Shown here piece by piece: positions 55,282 through 63,144 of a stretch of DNA of 64,000 bases. The stretch comes from Competibacter sp963695105. GTDB lineage: Bacteria; Pseudomonadota; Gammaproteobacteria; Competibacterales; Competibacteraceae. Within the stretch, counting starts at the first letter, position 1. Each line of letters starts with the position of its first letter. The translations under genes were made by a program, and so were the position numbers. Below the pieces are notes generated by a model. That model saw only the letters and a list, made by a program, of their open reading frames with translations, was not told where the DNA came from and made no database searches. Location: contig CAVOGC010000003.1 of the NCBI GenBank assembly GCA_963695105.1, positions 1 to 64,000 on the forward strand. Reading direction: 5' to 3'.

Positions 55282-55764
55282 ATGAAGCAAAAGAATCTGG
55301 AGCTGGGGGTCGGCCTGCTCGTCGCGCTGGGGCTGGCCGCGTTTTTCATGCTGGCGCTCAAGGTCAGCGACCTCACCAGCCTGGGAGACGACAAAGGCTA
55401 CCGCGTCACGGCCCACTTTGAAAATATCGGCGGGCTCAAGGCCCGCGCCCCGGTCACGCTGGGCGGCGTGCGCATCGGCCGGGTGGTCGGCATCGGCCTG
55501 GACCCGCAAAGCTACGAAGCCGTGGTCACAATGTCCATCGATCCCAAGTACGACCAACTGCCGACGGACTCCAGCGCCAGCATCCTGACCTCGGGATTGC
55601 TGGGCGAACAATACGTCGGGCTGGAACCCGGCGGCATGGACAGCACTCTCAAGGACGGAAGCGCGATCAAGCTGACCCAATCGGCGCTGGTGCTGGAAAA
55701 GCTGATCGGCCGGGTGTTTACCAATATGGCGTCGGGCGACTCCACGCCACCCAAAACGCCCTGA
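55282..55764 (+). CDS. mlaD: Phospholipid-binding MCE protein MlaD
   Basis: 160 residues from the ATG at 55282, just after the mlaE stop. One membrane anchor (GLLVALGLAAFFMLAL) precedes an MCE domain with YRVTAHFENIGGLKARAPVT and SGLLGEQYVGLEPG. MlaD forms the periplasmic hexameric ring holding phospholipid. A 122-bp gap to mlaC follows. Confidence 0.95.
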   Translation: MKQKNLELGVGLLVALGLAAFFMLALKVSDLTSLGDDKGYRVTAHFENIGGLKARAPVTLGGVRIGRVVGIGLDPQSYEAVVTMSIDPKYDQLPTDSSASILTSGLLGEQYVGLEPGGMDSTLKDGSAIKLTQSALVLEKLIGRVFTNMASGDSTPPKTP

Positions 55765-55886
55765 CGGCGCCGATCCCGATCCGGGCGCTCCGGCGCGGAT
55801 ATTGAGATGAGTTTCCCGTATGAAGCGGTAAGCGGCGTTCCCCGCGAACGCCACCCCCGGTTTCCAGAGAGGAGTGCGCTAATCCG

Positions 55887-56495
55887 ATGAAACGAGTGAT
55901 CGCTCTCGGCCTGTTGCTGCTGGCGTTGGGCGGCGGCGCCATCGAGGCCGCCGTCAGACCCCCGCAGGATGTCATCCAGGACACCTCGGCGCGGATGTTC
56001 GATGCCTTGCGTCAGAACCGCGCGATGCTCGACCGGGACCCAGGACAGATTTACGGGCTGGTCAATCAGATCGTGTTGCCCAATTTCGATTTCGAACTGA
56101 TGTCGCGCTGGGTGTTAGGTCGGGCTTGGCAGCAGGCCACCCCCGACCAGCGCCGTCGCTTCACCGAGGAATTCCGCACCCTGCTGGTTCGCACCTACGC
56201 CAAGGCCTTGCTGGAATATTCCAACGAAGATTTCCGCTTGCTGCCGCAACCGACCGTGGGGGACGGCAGCGAAGTGACCGTCAAGACCGAAGTGCGGCTG
56301 AAAGCCGGCCGACCGATCCAGATCAACTACAGCATGCATCTCAACAACGACGGCTGGAAAGTCTACGACATCACGGTGGACGGGGTCAGTCTGGTCACCA
56401 ACTACCGCAGCACCTTCGCCAGCCAGATCCGCGCCAATGGCATCGACTCGGTCATCACCGATCTCCAGCAGCGTAATACTCAGGGATCGCGCTGA
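55887..56495 (+). CDS. mlaC: Periplasmic phospholipid shuttle MlaC
   Basis: 202 residues with GAGGAG upstream. A signal peptide (LLLLALGGGAIEA) is followed by the MlaC/Tol2 fold (VLPNFDFELMSRWVLG, FRTLLVRTYAKAL, VDGVSLVTNYRSTF). It carries lipid between MlaA at the outer membrane and MlaFEDB. Its stop overlaps the mlaB start (TGATG). Confidence 0.95.
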   Translation: MKRVIALGLLLLALGGGAIEAAVRPPQDVIQDTSARMFDALRQNRAMLDRDPGQIYGLVNQIVLPNFDFELMSRWVLGRAWQQATPDQRRRFTEEFRTLLVRTYAKALLEYSNEDFRLLPQPTVGDGSEVTVKTEVRLKAGRPIQINYSMHLNNDGWKVYDITVDGVSLVTNYRSTFASQIRANGIDSVITDLQQRNTQGSR

Positions 56496-56791
56496 TGGCC
56501 TCGGCGCGGGTCAGCCGCGACGGCGACATCCTGCACGTCCGGGGCGAGCTGGATTTCGACTCCGTCGCGGAGCTGTGGGCAACCACCGAAGCGCTGTTCG
56601 CGGATGCCTCGCTCCTTCGCATCGATCTAAGCGAGGTTAGCCGCTCCAACAGCGCGGGGGTCGCTCTATTGGTGCAATGGCTGCGCCAGGCGCGCCACCA
56701 CCAGCGGGAACTGCTCTTCGTCGACATCCCGGCGCAGATGTGCGCCATTATCCGGGTCGCCGATCTGGAAACGGTGCTGCCCGCCGCCTGA
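56495..56791 (+). CDS. mlaB: STAS domain protein MlaB
   Basis: 98 residues of STAS fold with the conserved switch-like segment LSEVSRSNSAGVALLVQWL. MlaB binds MlaF and regulates its ATPase. Position after mlaC and 1-bp overlap support the assignment. Confidence 0.9.
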   Translation: MASARVSRDGDILHVRGELDFDSVAELWATTEALFADASLLRIDLSEVSRSNSAGVALLVQWLRQARHHQRELLFVDIPAQMCAIIRVADLETVLPAA

Positions 56792-56882
56792 CGGCGAACT
56801 TCCCCGCGTTCCGCTCCTCACGTTCCGACACCAACAACCGCTTTCCCAATCACCCTTTTTCATCGAGCCAGGATTGACCGCG

Positions 56883-57128
56883 ATGCAAGCCCAAGACATC
56901 GAACGTCTGATCGAAGAACAACTGCCGGACGCACGGGCCAGGGTCCGCGGCGATGACGGCGTCCATTTCGAGGCGGAGGTCGTCAGCGCGGCTTTCGCCG
57001 GCAAATCGCTGTTGCAACAGCACCGACTGGTGTACGCGGCGCTGGGAGGACGCATGGAACGCGAGGAGATCCACGCCCTGTCCCTCAAGACCTACACGCC
57101 GGACACTTGGCAAAAACCGCAACCCTGA
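56883..57128 (+). CDS. ibaG: BolA/IbaG family protein
   Basis: 81 residues from the ATG at 56883. The BolA-fold is seen in the DGVHFEAEVVSAAFAGKSLLQQHRLVYAAL-like core (motifs HFEAEVVS and LQQHRLVYAAL) and the C-terminal HALSLKTYTP. IbaG partners monothiol glutaredoxins and acts in acid stress. It lies between mlaB and murA as in E. coli. Confidence 0.93.
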   Translation: MQAQDIERLIEEQLPDARARVRGDDGVHFEAEVVSAAFAGKSLLQQHRLVYAALGGRMEREEIHALSLKTYTPDTWQKPQP

Positions 57129-57149
57129 CCCCGGCGGACAATAGCCTTC

Positions 57150-58409
57150 ATGAGCAAACTCATCATCAATGGCGGCGTACCGCTGTTCGGCGAACTGCGC
57201 GCTTCCGGCGCCAAGAACGCGGTGCTGCCGATTCTGGCCGCCACTCTGCTGGCCGACGGGCTGGTTACCATCGGCAATGTCCCGCACTTGCAGGACGTCA
57301 CCACCACCATGGAACTGTTGGGCCGCATGGGCGTGGACCTGGTGGTCGACGAGCGGATGAACATCCAGGTGGACCCGCGCACGATTCAGAGTTTCCAGGC
57401 GCCTTACGAATTGGTGCGCACCATGCGCGCCTCGATCCTGGTGCTGGGACCGCTGCTGGCCCGCTTCGGTCAGGCCGAGGTGTCGCTGCCGGGCGGCTGC
57501 GCCATCGGCTCGCGGCCGGTCAACCTGCACATCAAGGGATTGGAGGCGATGGGGGCCGAGATCAGGGTCGAGAATGGCTACATCCGCGCCCGCGCCGGCC
57601 GCTTGAAGGGCGCTCACATCGTGCTGGACCTGGTGACGGTGACCGGCACCGAAAACCTGCTGATGGCCGCCACTCTGGCCCGGGGCACCACGGTGATCGA
57701 GAACGCCGCCCGGGAACCCGAAGTGGTGGATCTGGCCGACTGCCTGAAAGCGATGGGCGCGCGGATCGACGGGGCAGGCACCGATACCCTGGTGATCGAA
57801 GGGGTCGATCGCCTCGATGGCGCCCACTATCAGGTACTGCCGGACCGGATCGAAACCGCGACCTACCTGCTGGCGGGGGCGATCACCGGCGGCCGGGTCA
57901 AAATGAAGGACACCCGTCCGGAAATCCTGGAGGCGGTGTTGCTCAAACTGGAAGAGGCCGGCGCCCAGGTCAACACCGGCCCCGACTGGATCGAAGTGGA
58001 CATGCTCGGCCGCCGGCCCAAGGCCGTGCGCATCCGCACCGCGCCCTATCCGGCCTTCCCCACCGACATGCAAGCCCAGTTCGTCGCGCTCAACGCCGTC
58101 GCCGAAGGCACCGGCGTGATCACCGAGACGGTGTTTGAAAACCGCTTCATGCACGTCAACGAACTGCAACGGATGGGCGCTCAAATCGAGCTGGAAGGCA
58201 ACACCGCCGTCAGCATTGGGGTGCCCCGGCTAACCGGAGCGCCGGTGATGGCCACCGACCTGCGCGCCTCGGCCAGCCTGATCCTGGCGGCGCTGGTCGC
58301 CGACGGCGATACCGTTCTCGACCGCATTTACCATATCGACCGTGGCTACGACTGCATCGAGGAAAAGCTGTCGCACCTGGGCGCGCGCATCCGCCGGACG
58401 CCGGGCTGA
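57150..58409 (+). CDS. murA: UDP-N-acetylglucosamine 1-carboxyvinyltransferase
   Basis: 419 residues, the usual length. It transfers enolpyruvate from PEP to UDP-GlcNAc, the first committed step of peptidoglycan. SGAKNAVLPI (catalytic Lys22) and LPGGCAIGSRP with Cys117, the fosfomycin target, are present. It is followed by hisG after 6 bp. Confidence 0.97.
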   Translation: MSKLIINGGVPLFGELRASGAKNAVLPILAATLLADGLVTIGNVPHLQDVTTTMELLGRMGVDLVVDERMNIQVDPRTIQSFQAPYELVRTMRASILVLGPLLARFGQAEVSLPGGCAIGSRPVNLHIKGLEAMGAEIRVENGYIRARAGRLKGAHIVLDLVTVTGTENLLMAATLARGTTVIENAAREPEVVDLADCLKAMGARIDGAGTDTLVIEGVDRLDGAHYQVLPDRIETATYLLAGAITGGRVKMKDTRPEILEAVLLKLEEAGAQVNTGPDWIEVDMLGRRPKAVRIRTAPYPAFPTDMQAQFVALNAVAEGTGVITETVFENRFMHVNELQRMGAQIELEGNTAVSIGVPRLTGAPVMATDLRASASLILAALVADGDTVLDRIYHIDRGYDCIEEKLSHLGARIRRTPG

Positions 58410-58415
58410 GCGCCG

Positions 58416-59048
58416 ATGCCCGCGACACTGACCATCGCCCTGTCCAAGGGCCGCATCTTCCAGGAAACCCTGCCGCTGCTGGCGGCGGCGGCCATCGTGC
58501 CAACCGACGATCCGGAAACCAGCCGCAAGTTGATCCTCGACACCAACCAGCCCGACGTGAAGCTGGTCATCATCCGCGCCACCGACGTGCCGACCTACGT
58601 GCAGTACGGGGCCGCCGATCTGGGCGTGGCCGGCAAGGACGTGCTGCTGGAACACGGCGGCGAGGGGCTATACGAACCGCTGGACCTGAAAATCGCCCGC
58701 TGCCGGTTGATGGTGGCCGGCGATCCCGACCATCGGCCGCGATTGAACCGCCCGCGCATCGCCACCAAGTATGTGAATACGACCCGGCGCTGGTTTGCCG
58801 ATCAGGGCCGGCAGGTGGAGGTCATCAAGCTGTACGGCTCGATGGAACTGGCGCCGCTGGTCGGGTTGGCCGACTACATCGTCGATGTGGTGGATACCGG
58901 CAACACCCTGAAGGCGAACGGCCTGGCACCGCTGGAGCACATCGCCGACATCAGTTCGCGCTTGATCGTCAACAAGGCCGCCATGAAGATGAAACACGCC
59001 CGGATCAAGGCGATCATGGATCGCATGGCCGCCGCCGTTGGCGTTTGA
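58416..59048 (+). CDS. hisG: ATP phosphoribosyltransferase, short form
   Basis: 210 residues. It catalyses the first step of histidine synthesis. LTIALSKGRIFQETLPLL, DLGVAGKDVLLE and the PRPP loop VVDTGNTLKANGL are present. It lacks the C-terminal regulatory domain of the E. coli enzyme (~300 residues) and thus belongs to the short type that needs HisZ, which is not in this window. Confidence 0.95.
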   Translation: MPATLTIALSKGRIFQETLPLLAAAAIVPTDDPETSRKLILDTNQPDVKLVIIRATDVPTYVQYGAADLGVAGKDVLLEHGGEGLYEPLDLKIARCRLMVAGDPDHRPRLNRPRIATKYVNTTRRWFADQGRQVEVIKLYGSMELAPLVGLADYIVDVVDTGNTLKANGLAPLEHIADISSRLIVNKAAMKMKHARIKAIMDRMAAAVGV

Positions 59049-59066
59049 GCGCCTGCACCCCCCGGA

Positions 59067-60374
59067 ATGCCGCTCATGCCGAATATCCAACGCCTGAACA
59101 CCGCCGACGCCGATTTCTGGCCGCGTCTGGAAACCCTGACCGCCTGGGAAGGGGTCGCCGATGAAACCGTGACCGCCGTGGTGCGCGAGGTTCTCGCGCG
59201 GGTGCGCACGGAGGGAGATGCCGCCCTGCTGGACTATTCCCATCGCTTCGACCGGCTGGATGCCGCTTGCGCCGCCGATCTGGAAATCCCCGCCGAGCGG
59301 CTGCGGCGGGCATTGACCACCCTCCCCACCGAGCGGCGGGTAGCGCTGGAAACCGCCGCCGGCCGTATCCGTGTCTACGCCGAACGGCAGAAGCTGGAAT
59401 CCTGGACTGTTACCGAAGCCGATGGCAACGTGCTCGGCCAGCAGGTGACGCCACTGGACCGGGTCGGGCTGTACGTACCCGGCGGCAAGGCCGCCTATCC
59501 GTCCTCGGTGCTGATGAACGCCATTCCCGCCAAGGTGGCCGGGGTGCCGGAAGTGGTGATGGTGGCGCCGGCGCCGGGCGGCGAGCTTAACGATCTGGTG
59601 CTGGCCGCCGCCGTCGTGTCTGAGGTCGATCGAGTTTTCACCCTCGGCGGGGCGCAGGCGATCGCCGCGCTGGCTTACGGCACCGCCACCGTGCCGCGAG
59701 TGGACAAGATCGTCGGACCGGGCAACATCTACGTCGCCGCCGCCAAACGGCAGGTGTTCGGCGCGGTGGGCATCGACATGATCGCCGGACCGTCGGAAAT
59801 TCTGGTGGTCTGCGATGGCCTGACCGACCCCGACTGGATCGCCATGGACCTGTTTTCGCAGGCCGAGCACGACGAGGACGCCCAGCCGATCCTGATCAGT
59901 CCGGAAGGGGCGTTTCTGGAGCAGGTCGCCGCCAGCGTCGAGCGCCTGCTGCCGGAGATGGAGCGGCGGGAGATCATCGAGGCTTCGCTCAACCGGCGGG
60001 CGGCGCTGATTCAGGTGCGCGACCTGGCCGAAGCGGCGCGCGTGATCAACTTCATCGCTCCAGAGCATTTGGAACTGTCGGTGGAAAAACCGGAGGAACT
60101 GCTGCCGCTGATCCGCCACGCCGGCGCGATCTTCATGGGCCGCCATACCGCCGAAGCGCTGGGTGACTACTGCGCCGGTCCCAACCATGTGCTGCCGACC
60201 TCGCGCACCGCGCGCTTTTCCTCGCCGCTGGGGGTGTACGACTTCCAGAAGCGCACCAGCATCATTCATTGCTCGCCGGCCGGGGCGGCGGCGCTGGGCC
60301 GCACCGCTTCGGTACTGGCGCGCGGCGAGGGTCTGACGGCTCACGCACGGTCGGCTGAGCTGCGGCTGAAATAA
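59067..60374 (+). CDS. hisD: Histidinol dehydrogenase
   Basis: 435 residues, the usual length. It oxidises histidinol to histidine in two NAD-dependent steps. GLYVPGGKAAYPSSVLMNAIP, DMIAGPSEIL, DLFSQAEHDEDAQ and the metal-site GPNHVLPT are present. Two ATGs (59067, 59076) can start it. Confidence 0.97.
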   Translation: MPLMPNIQRLNTADADFWPRLETLTAWEGVADETVTAVVREVLARVRTEGDAALLDYSHRFDRLDAACAADLEIPAERLRRALTTLPTERRVALETAAGRIRVYAERQKLESWTVTEADGNVLGQQVTPLDRVGLYVPGGKAAYPSSVLMNAIPAKVAGVPEVVMVAPAPGGELNDLVLAAAVVSEVDRVFTLGGAQAIAALAYGTATVPRVDKIVGPGNIYVAAAKRQVFGAVGIDMIAGPSEILVVCDGLTDPDWIAMDLFSQAEHDEDAQPILISPEGAFLEQVAASVERLLPEMERREIIEASLNRRAALIQVRDLAEAARVINFIAPEHLELSVEKPEELLPLIRHAGAIFMGRHTAEALGDYCAGPNHVLPTSRTARFSSPLGVYDFQKRTSIIHCSPAGAAALGRTASVLARGEGLTAHARSAELRLK

Positions 60375-60395
60375 GCCGCGGCTCACGAACACGCC

Positions 60396-61169
60396 TTATC
60401 CGCTCTCCGCGTCCCGCCCCGTCAGCCGGCTGAATATTTCCCGCACCAGTTCGGGGCCGGGTTGCGGGGGCGTTTCATCCGGACGGGCGTCCGCCTGTTC
60501 CAGCGCCAGGATAAGTGCTACCCAGCGGGGTGTGGAGGGACTTTTCTCGACATTCAACGCCCTCAGCGTCCTGGCGACCCGGACGACGAGATGCACCGGT
60601 TTGATCGAGTCCACGGTCGGCCGGGCGCAATTTTCGGCCGGGCTCACGACCAGATACTCGCGACAGGCCAGGGGACGCTCCTCATAAATCGAGCACGACT
60701 CGTCCTCCAGGAACGGACAGGCGATTCCTTGCTGGAAATAGGCCAGTCCAATCGGATCGACCTCATCGTCGCCAACACGGTTCGGCTCGCGCAGCTTCTC
60801 CAGCAGCCCGGCTGCTTGCAACCGTTGTCTCGCCTCCTCGAAACGGGCCAGGATGGTGGATTTCCGGGGTTCCGGCATCTGCTCCACCACCGCCCCGAGC
60901 CGCCGCGCCTCGATCGCCGAGATGGGGACGAGTTGCCGGCAGCAGGCGCCGCAGCCCTTCCGGCACGATACCGCCAACCCCTCCGTCCGCGCGTTCTCCA
61001 CCGAGAAATCGACGAATTGATCGGTTAAATAGCGCAGGAAAGGCAGCAGGCTGCTCAAGCGCGTTGGCCCGGCCGGCACCGGCATTTCCAGCCGTATCTT
61101 TCTTCCGGCGATGGTCAATTCGGCGGCGGCGTTCAAAAGCTCGCCGGAGTCTTCAGGATCAGTGGCCAT
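60396..61169 (-). CDS. YkgJ family cysteine cluster protein
   Basis: 257 residues. The zinc- or iron-chelating motif is complete: CRKGCGACCRQL, then CPFLEDESCSIYEERPLACREYLVVSP. The YkgJ/UPF0153 family is widespread but has no established function. It converges with hisD, 21 bp away, and is not obviously in an operon with the regulator 120 bp upstream. Confidence 0.85.
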   Translation of the reverse strand: MATDPEDSGELLNAAAELTIAGRKIRLEMPVPAGPTRLSSLLPFLRYLTDQFVDFSVENARTEGLAVSCRKGCGACCRQLVPISAIEARRLGAVVEQMPEPRKSTILARFEEARQRLQAAGLLEKLREPNRVGDDEVDPIGLAYFQQGIACPFLEDESCSIYEERPLACREYLVVSPAENCARPTVDSIKPVHLVVRVARTLRALNVEKSPSTPRWVALILALEQADARPDETPPQPGPELVREIFSRLTGRDAESG

Positions 61170-61291
61170 TATCGCTCCCGAACGCTTGGAATAATCCGCA
61201 TTGGCTTGTCAGGCCACCTTCAAGGCCGCTCTGAACAAGGCTATCCAAGCGACCGACCAGCACCTTACCGTTCGACAAAACTCAAGTGAGG

Positions 61292-62080
61292 CTACGAGGA
61301 CGCATTGACTTCCAGATCCAACAGGCTATGCAAGCGCCGTTTTGAGCGTTCCTGCCGGGTGGCTTCCTGGTCGAGTTCGCGCAGCGTGGATTCGACGAAG
61401 GCCAGATGAACGTGGGCAGCCTGCCGGGCGGCTTCCGGATCGCGCTCCAACACGGCGTTCAGGATGGCCCGATGTTGGGAATGAACCAGCGCATAGCTGC
61501 TTTCACGGGTATAGAGCCGCTCCAGCGAACGACAGATATTGCTCAGCAGTAAATTGAACAGGCCGCGCATCACATGGATCAGCGCCACGTTGTGAGAGGC
61601 GTCGGCGATGGCGAGATGAAATCCCGCATCCACCACGGCATCGTGTTCGGGCTTGCGTTGGCCCCGTTGTATCTCCTCCAACTCGGCGAAGCGACAACGC
61701 AGGATTTCCCGGTCGGCATCGGTGGCGCGAAGCGCGGCGAAGTAGGCCGCGACCTCTTCCAGGGCATGGCGCAATTCAAGCACGTCGAACATCGCCTTGG
61801 GATGATGTTTCAGTAGTTCGATCAAGGGGTCGGTGAGGGCGGGCGCGATGACATCGACGACAAAATTTCCCCCGCCCCGCCGGCTTTGCAAAAGACCACG
61901 GGACTTCAACGTCGTGATCGCCTCCCGCAGGGACGGGCGGGATACGTTCAACTCCTGAGCGAGTTCCCGCTCTGGAGGCAACCGTTCGCCTGGTTTGAGA
62001 ACGCCTTCCAGGATCAACTGCTCGATCTGGCTGACGATGGCATCCGAGACTTTCGGAGGGTTAATCGTTTCAAATTGCAT
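61292..62080 (-). CDS. FadR-subfamily GntR regulator, probable LldR type
   Basis: 262 residues from the ATG at 62080 (TTG at 62092 is in frame upstream). The N-terminal winged helix has GERLPPERELAQELNVSRPS and LREAITTLKSRGLL; the FCD effector domain follows with VDAGFHLAIADASHN (metal-binding His). It is divergent from a lactate-oxidation operon and two GntR/FadR-type operators lie between them, which supports a role as its lactate-responsive regulator. Confidence 0.9.
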   Translation of the reverse strand: MQFETINPPKVSDAIVSQIEQLILEGVLKPGERLPPERELAQELNVSRPSLREAITTLKSRGLLQSRRGGGNFVVDVIAPALTDPLIELLKHHPKAMFDVLELRHALEEVAAYFAALRATDADREILRCRFAELEEIQRGQRKPEHDAVVDAGFHLAIADASHNVALIHVMRGLFNLLLSNICRSLERLYTRESSYALVHSQHRAILNAVLERDPEAARQAAHVHLAFVESTLRELDQEATRQERSKRRLHSLLDLEVNASS

Positions 62081-62206
62081 GATCTTGCCCAAGGATTGAA
62101 CTCAATATCGTCATTGCTATTGTGCCATGCGGCACTGGTTTTCTTGACGCTCAAACATCACGACAACCGCGTTGTTTGTGGCATCGATCCTAGCTTAGCA
62201 AAATTT

Positions 62207-62217
62207 TGGTCAGACCA
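62207..62217. promoter_or_regulatory. FadR/LldR-type operator, distal copy
   Basis: TGGTCAGACCA, a perfect 11-bp palindrome, centred about 54 bp upstream of the inferred start of transcription. It matches the TNGTNNNACNA pattern of FadR-subfamily regulators. Confidence 0.8.
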
Positions 62218-62230
62218 CATGACCAAATAC

Positions 62231-62259
62231 TTGCAATCCAAAAACCAAGCTGCTATAAA
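62231..62259 (+). promoter_or_regulatory. lutA promoter
   Basis: TTGCAA (62231-62236), a 17-bp spacer and TATAAA (62254-62259). The arrangement between two operators makes it the likely sigma-70 promoter of the lut operon. Confidence 0.75.
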
Positions 62260-62261
62260 TT

Positions 62262-62272
62262 TGGTCAGACCA
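62262..62272. promoter_or_regulatory. FadR/LldR-type operator, proximal copy
   Basis: A second exact TGGTCAGACCA covering the inferred transcription start. The two copies are 55 bp apart, compatible with looping repression. Confidence 0.8.
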
Positions 62273-62403
62273 CTTTACCAGGAATGCCAGCCCCAGACTG
62301 GCCCGGTAACGATGGATAAAACGAGAAGCCACCACACCGCTGACCAGGACCGGGCAGCGGCATTTAGGCGGCGCCAACCACCAAAGTCGAAGAAGGTATA
62401 CCT

Positions 62404-63144
62404 ATGCCCACCCGTCCCGAGAAGGTGTATTACTTCGGTACCTGTCTGATCGATCTGTGTTATCCCCAAGCCGGCATGGCCGGCATCGAACTCCTTCGGC
62501 GAGAAGGCATCCAGGTCATTTATCCCCAGCAACAGTCCTGCTGCGGCCAACCGGCCTACAATGCCGGCTTCCCGGAAGACGCCAGAAAAGTAGCCCGCCA
62601 GCAACTTAAAGCGTTCCCCAAGGATTATCCGATCATCATTCCGTCCGGCTCCTGCGGCGGGATGCTGAAACACCACTATCCCAAACTGTTCGCCGATCAA
62701 CCCGAAGCCGCCGAGGCGCAACGCTTCTCCGACCGGGTTTTCGAACTGAGCGAATTTCTGGTTCGGGTACTCGACATCAAGCTGGAGGATCAGGGTCAAC
62801 CGATCAAGGTCACCTGGCACTCGTCCTGTAGCGCGCTGCGCGAGATGCGGGTGATCGAATACTCGAAATCGCTCGTTCGCCAGTTGAAAAACGTCGAAAT
62901 GGTCGAACTGCAACGGGAACGCGAATGCTGCGGATTCGGCGGCTCCTTCTCCGTCAAGCAAGCCGATTTGTCTTCGGCGATGGTGGCTGACAAGGTGGCC
63001 GATATCGAGCAAACCGGCGCCTCCCTGCTGCTCTCCGGCGATTGCGGTTGCCTGATGAATATCGGCGGGGCGCTGGAGCACCGCCAGATTCCGATTCCCG
63101 TCAAGCATGTCGCCGAATTCATCCTGGAGCGTGCTCATGGCTAA
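62404..63144 (+). CDS. lutA: Lactate utilisation protein LutA (LldE), Fe-S protein
   Basis: 246 residues with AAGAAGG 7 nt upstream. Two CCG-type cysteine clusters (QQSCCGQPAYN, RECCGFGGSF) and HSSCSALREM define the LldE/GlpC-type Fe-S electron-transfer family. In LutABC it forms part of a membrane-associated L-lactate dehydrogenase complex. The stop overlaps lutB by 8 bp. Confidence 0.94.
   Translation: MPTRPEKVYYFGTCLIDLCYPQAGMAGIELLRREGIQVIYPQQQSCCGQPAYNAGFPEDARKVARQQLKAFPKDYPIIIPSGSCGGMLKHHYPKLFADQPEAAEAQRFSDRVFELSEFLVRVLDIKLEDQGQPIKVTWHSSCSALREMRVIEYSKSLVRQLKNVEMVELQRERECCGFGGSFSVKQADLSSAMVADKVADIEQTGASLLLSGDCGCLMNIGGALEHRQIPIPVKHVAEFILERAHG

Larger units (their letters stand above)
62081..62403. 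other. Divergent regulator-lutA control region
   Basis: 323 bp without a supported gene. It contains the lutA promoter flanked by two copies of an 11-bp operator, and a leader of about 138 nt to the lutA start. An ORF beginning at 62311 runs into lutA out of frame and shows no family. Confidence 0.7.

Noticed and set aside
56850..60392. Long minus-strand frames opposite murA, hisG and hisD (444 and 574 codons)
   Set aside because: Shadows of three certain genes; no ribosome site or domain.
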